64,000 nt of DNA from Garcia nutans (lineage: Eukaryota; Streptophyta; Magnoliopsida; Malpighiales; Euphorbiaceae), in NCBI GenBank assembly GCA_947685225.1, contig CANTUV010000051.1, positions 7,378,001 through 7,442,000 on the forward strand. Reading direction: 5' to 3'. Made by a program: the position numbers and the translations under genes. Positions 32,797-43,726 of the stretch are shown here, piece by piece. The stretch's first letter is position 1. Each line of letters opens with the position of its first letter. The notes beneath the pieces were generated by a model. It was given only the letters and a program-made list of their open reading frames with translations. It was not told the DNA's origin and made no database searches.

Positions 32797-35284
32797 TTAA
32801 CAGGCAATTGAGGTTGCCAAAGGAGTTACCAAGACTGCAGTATTTCCTGTTATGGGCTTGAGACTGGCTGCGTGCTCCAGTTGTCGCCATGCTTCCTTCC
32901 TCTTCTCAGCCACCAAGCTTAGTTTTTCTTCATCATCCTTAAACTGATCAAGACATGAGAGGAACAGTGTCTCATCCATCTCTGAGAACATTTTTATTAC
33001 ATCCAGAGTTAAGTTGAGCACTGCTTGGTTCCAATGGCTACGGGCATTCTTCTCTAACGCTGGAAAAATGATCGGCAGAATCATATGCCGATTATGTGCG
33101 ATTAAATTGACAATTTGATCATTGTTCCACAAGAAAAGTGCTCTTTCAGCCACCTGAATTGAAACGAGTAACAAATATAAAGCCTGTAATTATTTCTGTG
33201 TACAAGTTTAATTTTTCAACATAAGATTTGAAGAACAGATCCTTAATCCATCAACTGGAATTACTTCTCTTCTCCTAACCTAGTTCACATAAATTTCATC
33301 AAATAAGCAATATTATCTCACCTAATCAACTGTAAGTGGCCCACCCATTGATCTCAGAATTATCTAAATCTTAAGTAATACAGATCAATGGAAAATGACC
33401 AGAGAAATATGAAGAAGTACTTGCCATGGACATCAAACAAGAAGCACATTTAGCATTCCAAAACATCAAAACACCTTCAACTCAGCCCAAAACACATTTT
33501 AAGGTACTTCTACATAAATAATCTGAAGCAAAGGTACACAATATGCAGTTTCCTATACAATGAGGGACATTAAAATCATAACTCATCTCGTTGAGAAGCC
33601 CCCAATAAATATAAAGGAAAAATAGTAACTAATTCAAATATCTTTGTTACTGATACCATGGCTATTTCAGCGTTAAGATGAATACACACACAGCTAAAGA
33701 TTACAAACTGTACAGCAACCAAGATTTATCAATTGCACCTCACTACGATGTACAGTTGAATGCTAACTGAAAATGACTTGGCTTGAGAAGGGTTGGGCGG
33801 GTTCTATCATGAAAATCCAAGCACATCTTGGGCAGAGTACAGGGGTTTTTTTCTTTCTTTAAAATGATAACAGTTAAGAAAATAGAGCATTTAAAAATCC
33901 CTCGATCAGTCCACAGTTCCAAATAGAGCATTTACAAATCTCTCGATTAGTCCACAGTTCCACACACCTAGAACTTGTACTTTATAAAAATGTTAACTAG
34001 TGGCAGAATGGAAATATAGAAAATTCATAGCAGAATGGAAATATTGAAAGTAAGTTCATACAGCATGAAGAAAAAATAAAGGCATTATGCCAAGAAAAAT
34101 AACAAGACGTATTAAATATTGGGCACAACGGAAATAAAGAGTACCTGGAAGTGGAAATTGTTAATGCAGCATCCAATCCGCCAGAACAATGGGACCATGA
34201 CCTTTTGAAACTCCACCATGTTAATACCTTCCAAAATCTCTTCTAATTCACCCAGAAACATTACCTCCTTCTGGCTATTAGTGATCGGCCAATATTTCAA
34301 TATCCCTTTTATGACTATACCAGCCAACTTGGGCTCCTTCTCAATAAACTGTGTTACACAATAAGACAGTTGTTGAAAGTAAATCCCCACAGACTTTGGC
34401 TTATGCAGAGGTATCAAAACCCTCCATAAGAAAATCTTATGCTCTTCTTTCAGTGGCAAAGCAAACCCACTAATTATACTCCCAAAAATCTCCAACAACT
34501 CAGCAATCCCATTATGCTTCTCAGTCTCAAACACAAACCTGTAAAATATATTGCTGATGGACTTTCGAATAAATGGCCTATGCACCATAAATTTGCCATA
34601 AACCCTGTGCAATATAGTCTTCAAACAATCTCTCTCTCTTATATCCTCTGAATCAAACAAGTCAAGCAATCTCAGTATAAAGGAATGGTCTATATACTTC
34701 TTGGCTACTTTAGCATCTAAGCAAGTAGAAGTGATAAATCTAAGCAACAAATCATACACAATTTGCAAATGTGGCCAAGCAGGATCAAACATTGGTTCAT
34801 CATTGTCCTCATTTTCACTTCCATTGATTGAATTAGACCGAAAATTTGGTGGGAAAACCCTAAATAAATTAACAGCAGACATTCTACACATTGCTAAAAT
34901 GGCGGGCTCGCTAAACTTCATGGACCCAGAAGCCACAAAATCTACAAGCTCAAGTAAAGTCTGTCTCTTTACATCTTTTTCCAGTGTGTTCTTAGTTGGG
35001 TCAGTGAAATCAAAGGTTACACAGCAGAGGCTTACTTTACTTACAAAAAGGTTCATTCTTTCTGCACTAGGCACATCCTTGAACGGTACCAGAGGCTCAA
35101 TCCCAGCCACCACACTCGCTGGAAACACCGCAGATGAGGTTCGTTTCGGACCACTAGATTTGGGTCCGGAGCCAGTGCTTGAGCTATTGGATCGCTGAAA
35201 GAAAGGCGACTCAGGCCGAGTTGACTCAGTCGATTCAGACTTCAATGATTTTCTGGGGAGTTTACTCAAGATTTGCTTCAACAT
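32797..35284 (-). CDS. PP2A regulatory subunit B' (B56 family)
   Basis: Regulatory B subunit that directs the PP2A A/C core to substrates. Two exons on the minus strand, 35284-34145 (380 codons) and 33153-32797 (118 codons plus stop), give 498 aa, normal for plant B'. The splice CACTTCCAG|GTACTC ... TTCAG|GTGGC joins the conserved HFQ and VAERALFLWNN block in phase 0. N-terminal residues 1-60 are basic and Ser-rich, ending near SGPKRTSS. The HEAT-like B56 core follows (EPLVPFKDVPSAER, WPHLQIVYDLLLRFI, RERDCLKTILHRVYGKF, PLHKPKSVGIYFQQLSYC, VMFLGELEEILE, RALFLWNNDQI, PALEKNARSHWNQAV). No disruption was seen. The unconserved N- and C-termini probably set isoform specificity. The start is the first in-frame ATG before the basic leader. 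Confidence 0.95.
33154..34144 (-). other. Single intron of the PP2A B' gene
   Basis: A 991-bp GT-AG intron on the minus strand. It contains only non-coding sequence. A short direct repeat, CCACAGTTCCA plus flank, recurs near 33909 and 33951. Confidence 0.85.
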
Positions 35285-36701
35285 GATGAAAGATTAAAAC
35301 TTCTCTACTCTTTATAATATTTTTCCCAAAGGAAAACAAATCAGGAGAGATACAATAAATTAGACAATGGCCATTGAAGGGTAGAAATTGTAAATAAATG
35401 GGATATTTACAGAAACTCCCTTTGGACTTTGAAGATGGATCCGACGGGGATTGAGAGAATGTGCTTAGATCCAAGGATTTCAAAGTTGTTGAAAGGTGGA
35501 AAAAAAGTTTGTGCCTTGAACCACATTTTTTTTGGGGTTAAAAAATTAGATCTTCAACCAAAAAATCTTTTAAAAAAACCCAAAATATTCAAAACCAGAA
35601 ACTGGGTTTTCACTTTTGAGTGCATCAAACAAAAACCAATTTGTTCTTTTCAAGAAAAAAAAATAGAACAAGACAAAATTTGCAATTAACTCATTTTCTG
35701 ACAGATAGAAGCATAGATGGTGAGACAGAGACAGAAATCTGAGGTTTAAAGTTGGAAACTTGAAACAGATCTAAGGAAGAGGGCGAAGTTATGGTTGTTT
35801 GATGATGTTAATATTTCATCTCCATGAAAGTGAAATCAAAAGAAAAAGAAATAAAAGCTTAAAACGAAAATGGGTTTTATTATTTATCATTTATTTGGTA
35901 TTTTTTTCTCGGTTGATGAGAAAACTACGGGCATTTTCTCGGAAAATGAAGGTACTTTGGAACTTAAAAAAAAATAAAAATTTTGAAACTTTATTTATTT
36001 TACAACAAAAATATATATATATATATATATAATGACATGCTTAAATACTTAACGGTTATAAGTCATAAACAGTTTGATTTAAATAAATTAATAAAATAAT
36101 CTCCAACTGCAACTCGAAACTATATTAAACGATTGTCGTTTTTTACTGTTTTAAATTGTTGTCAACATGTCAGCGTCAAGACTTGCAACTGTAATTATTA
36201 CACCTCTTTTTTTTTTTTTTGCCTTTTATTTTCCTCCTCTCTTCTGTTGTCTTCTTCTTCGATTTTTTATTGTCCAATCAATATTACTTTTATCAAACAC
36301 AAATAAAAATAATTTTTATCCCAATAAAAAATGAATTATCATCTACTTTTTCAAATTAAAAAAAGTATTGATTGGTTCATAAATTTTATTTTACGTACTA
36401 TGATGTAAGACCATTTATTTAAGTGAAGACAAAAGAAAATTTTCTCTCTTGTCATAAAATGCGGAAAAAAAAATTCCAGCAGTTTTATTATATACACATC
36501 AAGCTTTATTTATAATGATTTAGTGATATCAAAGTTTTGTAATTCTGTTAATATATATTTTAATATTTAAAACAGAAGCAAAATAAGTCTAGATAAACAG
36601 TAATTTTATTTTTTTTATTCTTTTATTTAGTATATGTAATATTTTTTAAATTTATAATTAAAAAATAAAAAATTTAAATATTAGTATTTTAAAAATTTTA
36701 T
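35285..36701. other. PP2A 5' flank and AT-rich intergenic DNA
   Basis: The first 500 bp are the likely 5' UTR and promoter of the minus-strand PP2A gene; no core motif could be fixed. The 86-codon + frame at 35429-35689 has no recognisable domain. A (TA)n microsatellite lies at about 36010-36031. The rest is AT-rich and empty. Confidence 0.5.
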
Positions 36702-36889
36702 CTATATTATATTAAAAATTGAAAAAAAATAATTTAAAAAATTTATTATAAATTTAATTTAATATATAAATTTATATAATAAAAATATTTTTGACCCACT
36801 TTATTATAATAGGTAAAAAATTACAATTAATTATTATTGGATGAATAAATAAAATCTATATAAAAGCTCATGATTAAAGTTAAAGGACT

Positions 36890-37450
36890 CTCCAAATGTT
36901 GCCGCATCCTCTATCTTTAAGAATCCTGCAATTCTGCAATTTCTCATTTTCTCACGATTTCTCAATTTATCGACTTTCCTTTCTTCGTAACCGCTATTTA
37001 TTAATTTTGTGAGTTGCAGGTAGTATAAATTAATTGCAAATTGCTTTATCAACCTCTAAAGGCTCCTCTCTCTCAAACTCGCTTCATCAAATCAAAATCC
37101 TGTAAAAACCTAGCCAGCAGCACAAATTCATCGCTTCTATTTTCTCAGCCTCAAAGAACCTTCACCACTCTTACCAAACCAACCCACCATAACTACAAGC
37201 AACAAATTATATCTTTGGCTTTTCGAAAGTAAACCTAGTTCACCATTTGTATTCATGCCCGTCACACCATACATTTTCAAGGGAAGTTCGTGGATTTCTT
37301 TCAAACCCATTGCTTTCAAATTTATCTAATACCCATTTGAAGTTCTCAAGCGAGAGTCGAAATCAACAGTCACAATTTACTAATGTCGGAATCGATGATG
37401 ATTGCATTGGTTTCAAAAGCTCTGTTTCTCCAGCCAAGCTGTAAATAGAG
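36890..37450 (+). pseudogene. Unidentified gene fragment in Helitron
   Basis: This stretch is much less AT-rich than its flanks. Two frames give protein-like segments: one (about 37041-37230) is Ser/Thr/Lys-rich like an organelle-targeting leader, and the other (about 37247-37443) is hydrophilic and ends in SSVSPAKL. After the stop at 37442-37444 the same frame continues IEQAEAEGKKRN. Stops and frame changes separate the pieces. I do not recognise the family. It may be the 5' part of an organelle-targeted protein gene picked up by the Helitron. Confidence 0.35.
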
Positions 37451-37479
37451 CAAGCAGAAGCTGAGGGCAAGAAGAGAAA

Positions 37480-38531
37480 TGACGTCCTGGAATTCAATTC
37501 CTGTTGAAATCAGATACGAAGCATTCGGATGGATCCCCTTCTTTTCTTGGTCTATCGGTTTCTACCCATAAGCCATCTTAACTTTTTTCAATTTCATCAT
37601 TTATATGATAATTCCCATCTTTATTTCTTTAACAATTCTCCTTTTTCTGTGGTTTTTACAGCGTGGTGGTTTTGAACTTCGATTTCGTTCTGTTGAATTT
37701 GACTAAGCACACTTCTTATTTGATTTGCAACGTTTCTCTTTACTTCAGCTCTGCAATTCAGAAACTGTATTTTGAAAAGCAGGGTTACGGGCAGGTTTGT
37801 GATTTACATATACGATTTGGGCCTTTTAGTTTTTAGAATTCAATTCCCTCAAAATCTTTTCTTTTTTCTTTTCCTGGGTTACCCAGCAAAAACAAATATT
37901 TTGTTTAGGATTAATATTGTCATCTGCTCTTTTTTTTTTTTTTGATGTGGAAAGAATTTTAGTTTTGGTGAGTCTTTTTAGTTTCGATTATTTGGTTTAA
38001 ATTAATGTTCAACCAAAGTTATGAATTAGAATTATGTTGAGATGTATGTATTAGAATCAGAACTACGAGTAGCTTTAGCTGCAATGGGTTAATTTGAAGT
38101 GGACCTCTAAAACTTAAATGAGATAACTTTTTTTCCAACAATTGAAGATCATTCACTAATTCTGGCACTTTAGCTGCACTTGCAAATATTTGTTTGTTAA
38201 TCATTCTTTTTCCCTTCTCATTGCAGATGATACCTGTAGCTGCAAATGATGTTGCTTTTTCAATATATGCTATTCTATTGACAGCAATTACATTTCTCCA
38301 AATTTTAATTTATGAGTTAAGTGGTTTAGTCTTCTTCAATGGGTTACTGCTTTCCTATTTGTCTTGTATTTGATGCTTGGTGCAATGATTTTTCATTTTG
38401 AGCATCGTGGAGGTCAGAAAGTCTCTAAGATTTCTATAGCAATTGTCTGTGTGGTGTGGCTAATTGCTGCTGTTTGTTTTTTCATGGCTTTGCCTAGCCA
38501 CTCTTGGTTGTGGTTGATCTCCATCTTCAAG
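37480..38531 (+). pseudogene. Cystinosin-like (PQ-loop cystine transporter) 5' fragment
   Basis: Intact relatives export cystine from the lysosome/vacuole with seven membrane helices. Here exon 1 begins ATG at 37480 (MTSWNSIPVEIRYEAFGWIP) and reaches SIGFYP, where a TAA replaces the expected Gln of the first PQ motif (37569-37571). Further recognisable exons follow: about 37661-37793 (LNFDFVLLNLTKHTSYLI), about 38227-38312 (IPVAANDVAFSIYAILLTAI) and about 38400-38531 (KVSKISIAIVCVVWLIAAVC). A donor after IYE reads TT instead of GT. The remaining C-terminal exons, with the second PQ loop, are missing. It is a truncated, disabled copy, probably captured by the surrounding Helitron. Confidence 0.85.
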
Positions 38532-39029
38532 TAAGTTTCTCTTTTGCTTCTCAACTTTATGTTGGCTGGACATCTTCATGAAAAGGGTCTTCAATAAAAA
38601 ATGGCTTGTGACGGATATCAAAATTTTTTTTAAAGATATGGTAATTTCAGTTTCTGAACTGCATTAATCATAATATGTTTTTCAATTTCTCAATTTCTCT
38701 CTTTCTCTCCTTGGTGAAAAGACTTAAACCGTTCACAATTTGGTATTCTGATTTTTATTTGTCTTCTCGGCAATTGACTCAGGACTGCTTATTGGCGGTA
38801 GCTTTTTATATCCTTTTATTTTTTTTATTTAATTTATATTGTAGTAATAATTCAAGTGATTTCTCTCTCTTTCCATTACCTTATTGCTCAAATTAAGACA
38901 AAGAAATACACAACCAGTGAACTAGTTGTTTGTTTTTTCTCTTTAGGTAAAGAAACATAGAATAAAGTGCGAACAACGAGAAAGGGTTTGTTTTGGAGGG
39001 TCATTATTCTCGAGGTTCATGGTCATGCC

Positions 39030-39670
39030 ATGAATAAGTTTGCAATGTGTAGACATGTGTTAGCAATTTTATTTTTCTTTGTGGGTTCATTGGTTTTTGC
39101 TATTAAGGGTTTTGTTTCTTATGATTCTAAGGCTATCACCATTAATGGCCAAAGAAGTATCCTCATTTCTGGATCTATTTACCATCCAAGAAGCTCTGTT
39201 GAGGTATTTTCCCAAATGTGGTTCATGGTTTTCTTTTGTTGCATTGTCTTTCTTTCTTTCTTTCCCATGTCCTCTTTAATCTTCTTTTCAAATGGCTATC
39301 TATATATATGTTTTTTCTTATATTTGTACTTTTTGGCCTTTAGTTAATGGGATTTTGTTGGGAATATGGCAGATGTGGCTTGATCTTATACAAAATGCAC
39401 AAGGAAGATTGGATGTGATTCAGACTTATGTTTTTTAGAATGGCCATGAACCTTCACCTGGAAAAGTAAATTAAAAGATAGAAATTTTGTTGTAATTTTT
39501 GTTTCAATGTGTTTCATTCACTGTGGAAATATTTCTAACTTTTATATGTGATTGGATGCTATAGTATTATCCTGAGGGGAACTATGATATGGACAAGTTT
39601 ATCAAGTTAGTGAAGCAAGCACGTCTTTATCTTCATCTCATAATTGGACCTTATTACTTAATTTGTTTCA
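39030..39670 (+). pseudogene. Beta-galactosidase (GH35) 5' fragment
   Basis: Intact plant BGALs are secreted enzymes that trim galactose from cell-wall glycans. Exon 1 (39030-39203) encodes a hydrophobic signal-like leader, then VSYDSKAITINGQRSILISG. Exon 2 (39373-39465) begins MWLDLIQ and has a TAG at 39436-39438 where the family has Trp in the YVFWNGHEPSPGK motif. Exon 3 (39565 to about 39670) gives YDMDKFIKLVKQA and then diverges at LIIGPYY before the catalytic-domain core. Introns are kept and everything downstream is absent. It lies in the same orientation as the cystinosin fragment within the candidate Helitron. Confidence 0.88.
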
Positions 39671-40723
39671 AAAATTCATGAAAATATTTTATATAAAGTT
39701 AGATTAATTGCAGGATGTCCGGTCTTCAAATAGACATATAACAAGCCATAGAAGGAAGAATTGGCTTAGTTATAAGAGAGGGAAGGCAATAGAGTAGGAA
39801 AAGAACTTGAAATAATTAGCTTTGTATATTTTACACATGCTTCTTTACCTCTATAGAAAGCAAAAGGATGGTCATTCTTTGTATGCTCTGTACTTCTTAG
39901 TTTTAGTATATTTGAAATCCTGCTTTTGAAAATGTCGTGCCCAAGTATAGTAAATGTATAATCTTTTTGTTTTATTTAGGAAGAGTTAACTGTCCTTTTG
40001 ATCCTCCAACTGGTAATTCAATAGAATTTGCAAGGAATTAAATTTGTTTTGGGGTTTTTGGTTAAAGCAAGAGTTGCACAGTTTCAGTTGCTTGATGATA
40101 TCAGCTTTCTACTCATTCTAATAATTTACATTGTGCAAAATCTCTTTCAGTAGCATCCACTGATATATAGAGAGATTGCCATCTCCCTCTTCTTCCCCTA
40201 CATTTTAAACATTATTATAGTACCAGACAACACTGCAAGTGAAGTTAAGAACTGGCTTTAATTTTATATTTACTTATATACCACCATTTTTATACATTAC
40301 ATATTAGTACACTGTCAAAATAATGGTAGACTTAAAACAGTTTTTAAGTTCACAACCATTAATTTTTAACATCACAAAATAACAAAAATCAAAGGAAAAA
40401 ATTAACTCTTAATTCTTACTGTTTAAAGCAAGCTATTGAATAAAAAAAATTTAAAAGTTTAATAATTATTACCAATATATATTTAGCCTACTGTAAGCAC
40501 ATCTTTACTTCTATTGAAATTAAACATTCTAGAAATTACTCTACTAAAAAATCATCTGCTAATAGATTAATACTAACATCTGCTATTACAGTCTTTAAAT
40601 AATAAAAATAAGCTAATATATTTAAAAATATAATTCAACAGCAAAATTCAATGTTTTTATTATCATGAAATTGAAAATAAAATAACAATATTATCACAAA
40701 ATTCTATTTAATAACTTTTTTTT
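39671..40723. other. Helitron filler sequence, no gene seen
   Basis: Mostly AT-rich non-coding sequence between the GH35 fragment and the SINE. No conserved domain could be read. Confidence 0.5.
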
Positions 40724-40898
40724 AAAAAAATCAGTGCATGAATGCTCTCGCAATAAGTGGGGTCCGGGAAAGGGTCGGACCCATTGGGTCTTTGTACGCG
40801 GCATTTCCTTGTAATTAATTGCAAGAGATCGTTACCACGACTCGAACCCGTGACCTCAGGTCACACGTCGACAGCACTTACCGCTGCACCAAGGCTCC
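40724..40898 (-). mobile_element. Au-type SINE (tRNA-derived)
   Basis: On the minus strand it starts GGAGCCTTGGTGCAGCGGTA, the Au SINE 5' consensus as I know it. Pol III boxes follow: A box TGGTGCAGCGG (rc of 40881-40891) and B box GGTTCGAGTCG (rc of 40838-40848). Then come a GACCCAATGGGTCC...CCCTTTCCCGGACCCC body and a short T-rich tail. The length of about 175 bp is normal for the family. It lies 62 bp from the Helitron 3' end. No clear target duplication was found. Confidence 0.88.
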
Positions 40899-40931
40899 TA
40901 TTCATATAAAATATAATGATAAAAAAATTAA

Positions 40932-40960
40932 ATCCGTGTATTGCGCGGATGCATATCTAG
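40932..40960 (+). other. Helitron 3' terminal hairpin and CTAG
   Basis: A 7-bp stem (with one G-T pair) ATCCGTG/CGCGGAT around loop TATTG, then GCATAT and CTAG. This is the standard Helitron 3' termination signal. Confidence 0.78.
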
Positions 40961-42051
40961 TGATTTATTATTCTAGGAGTTGATTTAATTAATGAAGTAA
41001 ATTTTTTTTATTTTTTTTATCGATGAAAATTCAATTTTATAAAATTTACATATATACTAAAGCTTTTTTTAAAGCTTATAATGCTTAACCTATAAAATAA
41101 ATTGTTTTAAAATATTATAATTAGAATATTTTCTCTTCTCACATTTTTTTTCTTTTTCAAAATATTTGTTTCCCAATTTTTTAAATTTCAAATTAAATTT
41201 ATTAAAAAATTAAATTTAATATTTATTAAAATATATAATTAATTGTTATAAATATTTATTTAGATAGTTCAAATATGATTAGAATATCATATTTAATACT
41301 AATAATAATTAGTTAAATTAAAAAATAAATTTTAAAAATATTAAATTTATTATTTATTATAATAAATAAATAATTAATTATTATAGATATTTATTTAAAA
41401 AATTCAAATAATATTATAATATTCTATTTAATATTGATAATAATTAGAAAAACTAAAATTTTTAAAATATTAAATTTATTATAAATGATAATAATGACAA
41501 ATAATATGATATTTCTGTTACAAAAGTCCGAACTAAGAGATGAATATTGAAAAGATGAAACTAAAAAGACTATAAAATGAGTTAATTAATTCTACATAAC
41601 ATAAATAATGAGCGTAATTTATCCAAACCTATTAGAGGTATAATTTGTACAATTCTATAATTCTTTCAATGTTGAAATAAATCTTCGTTTTATGTATTTT
41701 TTTTAGCGATCATTTCTAGATTTATTATTTAGTTGAAGTATATTTATTATAAGACTATGACCTGCATGATTTGAACTTTAAATGAGTTGATTTTGTGACT
41801 TGTATCAAGGTCTCACAACATGCCATTAAAACTTGCATTATCAAAAATCATATTTGTCCATCAAGAACATGTTGGAGGCATTTTGGATACTGATCACTCT
41901 TATTTTTTTAGGTTTGGTTAAGTCATTTTTTGTGAAGGAGATTATTTTTTATCTTCTCTAATTCTCTTTGAAATCTCAACTTATTGTATATTTATGGCTC
42001 TCAGTCAGAATTTTCACTAACTATGGTTCGTGGCATTGTAGATATATGGTC
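40961..42051. other. AT-rich intergenic DNA with a tandem duplication
   Basis: No gene was found. Two head-to-tail copies of about 135 bp lie at about 41209-41460, with AATTAATT-TTATA at 41237 and again at 41372. The less AT-rich end (about 41770-42050) has no recognisable protein similarity. Confidence 0.55.
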
Positions 42052-42056
42052 GATTC
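42052..42056. repeat. Left target-site duplication GATTC of Copia element 2
   Basis: GATTC precedes the TGTTAG start of the LTR. The same GATTC follows the 3' LTR at 48075-48079. Confidence 0.92.
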
Positions 42057-42564
42057 TGTTAGAATTAATTTTATATTGTTAAAATTAATCCTCTAATTAA
42101 TTATAAGTGTGGGCTAAATATATTCAAATATTAAATATGTATTGCAGTCAAATTAAGATAGTCAAATTAAAGTTTTGATCTAATTAGGATTGTTGACTAT
42201 TCGTAATAGGATTATAAGTGTAGAGACCGATAAGTATTTCTGTTTTGTTGAAGAACCAAAATAGAAATTAATCATCATCATTAGTTATAAATAAGGAGGT
42301 TGTGGTCTCCGGTGCAACATAACAATTTTAGAGAACATTACATTCCTTCAGTAGTGCTTCCGCATAACCTAAAGTGTGTATCTCCTGGAAGGCGACAAAC
42401 CTCAGAATCGTCTTCAGCATCAACATACGATGATGTCAGGTACGCAATTCTACCTTTTGCAATTTAATTTGAATAATCTAGTGATCTATGCATATTTTAG
42501 GTCTTAGAAAAATTAAGTTTTCTTCCCCTTTCATTTAGGGGAATCAGGTTTTCTTTCCCGTTCA
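42057..42564 (+). repeat. 5' LTR of Copia element 2
   Basis: It begins TGTTAGAATTAATT and ends CCCGTTCA. Compared with the 3' LTR it lacks the 13 bp GAGATGTCCTATT near 42200, which sit beside a TATTCG motif and look like a short direct-repeat slippage or deletion. Confidence 0.92.
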
Positions 42565-42566
42565 AT

Positions 42567-42580
42567 TGGTATCAGAGCCC
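42567..42580 (+). other. Primer binding site of Copia element 2
   Basis: TGGTATCAGAGCCC lies 2 bp after the 5' LTR and is complementary to the 3' end of initiator tRNA-Met. Confidence 0.9.
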
Positions 42581-43726
42581 TATGCTAGGTTGCTAGATTT
42601 TTCGATTAAATTGCAGTATTGATTATTGTTTTGATTCTAGAAAATTAATTCGGTGATTGTAATTTTCTAGAATTAATTTAGAATCGATTTTAGTAAACTG
42701 AAATCAATTTTAGTTTGATTTGGGTTTTTGGTTAATTAATCAGTTTAATTACTTTAAAAAAAATTTGGAAACTGTTCTTCAAGAAGAACAGTTTCGATTT
42801 GGGGTTTTTTTTTTTTTTGGAATTGGATGATTTTGGAATTAATCAGACTTTGGATTTTCTGTATTTTTCTGAAATTAATTTTTTTAATTTTTAATTAAAT
42901 AAAAAAAATTATTTTTCTAAAGTTATTTATTTGTGATCAGACTGTGATAAAAGATTCACCTTTTTCTTGTATTTTGGTTGAACAAGACTTATTCTGGAAA
43001 GATGATGAGTTATTGACTCTAATCTCTAAAGAAAAAGATACCCATTTTGCTTTTCAAAATGTTGTCCGTGATGGGTCTTTAATTTTGGCTCGTAAAGAGA
43101 CTATTGATTGGATTTTGAGAGTTAAGGCTGTTAGAATTAATTTTTTTAATTAATTAAAGTTTATTTTTATTTTTCATTGCAATATTTGTTTTAATTAGTT
43201 TGAAAATTTTATTAAATTTAAATTTAATTAATATAAATATTGCAATCTATTTATTATAATTTGAGAATTTTATTATTTATTATAATTTGAGAATTTTATT
43301 GAGTTTAAATTTTGGTATTTTAGTCCTGATTGTGTCTAATATTTTTTTAATAATAAATTAATTGAAGCAAAAAGTTACCAAAGTGACCTCTATTGTGTAA
43401 ATTAATTTATTTGAGATATTAGACAGGTGTATTAAAATTCATTGCGGGTAGTAAACCGGCCCAAAGAAAGATTGCTATCTGGCTGAATTGAGAATACATT
43501 GCGGTAATAAATAATTGATAATTATTATGTGTTCATCCATGTGGATAATAAATCGGCCCAAAGGAAGGTTTATTATTTGACAGGACTGAATTGTCAATAT
43601 TTGATTACTGCGTTGAGATATCAATTACAGTTAATATTTTATGTCCACAGATGAGAATATTAATGTTGTGTCCGGTATCTTGTTTCCAATATTTGAACTC
43701 TACTTCTGTGATTTGTTTCAATTTTT
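42581..43726 (+). other. Untranslated leader of Copia element 2, gag not recognisable
   Basis: About 1.15 kb of AT-rich sequence. A 69-codon frame at 42944-43153 might be a gag remnant but has no motif I recognise. A CGGCCCAAAG-AAGG motif occurs twice, near 43458 and 43554, in a partially repeated context. Confidence 0.5.

Larger units (their letters stand above)
36702..40960 (+). mobile_element. Candidate gene-capturing Helitron, about 4.26 kb
   Basis: The 3' end has the Helitron hallmark. A short hairpin (ATCCGTG TATTG CGCGGAT, 40932-40950) is followed 6 nt later by CTAG at 40957-40960 and then T. The best 5' end is TCTATATTATATTAAAA at 36702, preceded by A, matching the TC start and A/T insertion rule. 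Inside lie 5' exons of a cystinosin-like and a GH35 beta-galactosidase-like gene, with introns and in the same orientation, plus an unidentified fragment and an Au SINE. No Rep/helicase is present, so it is non-autonomous. The 3' end is the stronger call; the 5' end is inferred. Confidence 0.6.

Noticed and set aside
34701..35198. 165-codon + strand frame
   Set aside because: Shadow of the PP2A B' exon on the opposite strand.
40820..40898. A functional tRNA gene on the minus strand
   Set aside because: A and B boxes are present, but the sequence continues into an Au SINE body and there is no cloverleaf acceptor stem.
42944..43153. 69-codon frame as a host gene or gag
   Set aside because: Inside Copia element 2, no gag motif or zinc knuckle; kept only as a possible remnant in the leader entry.
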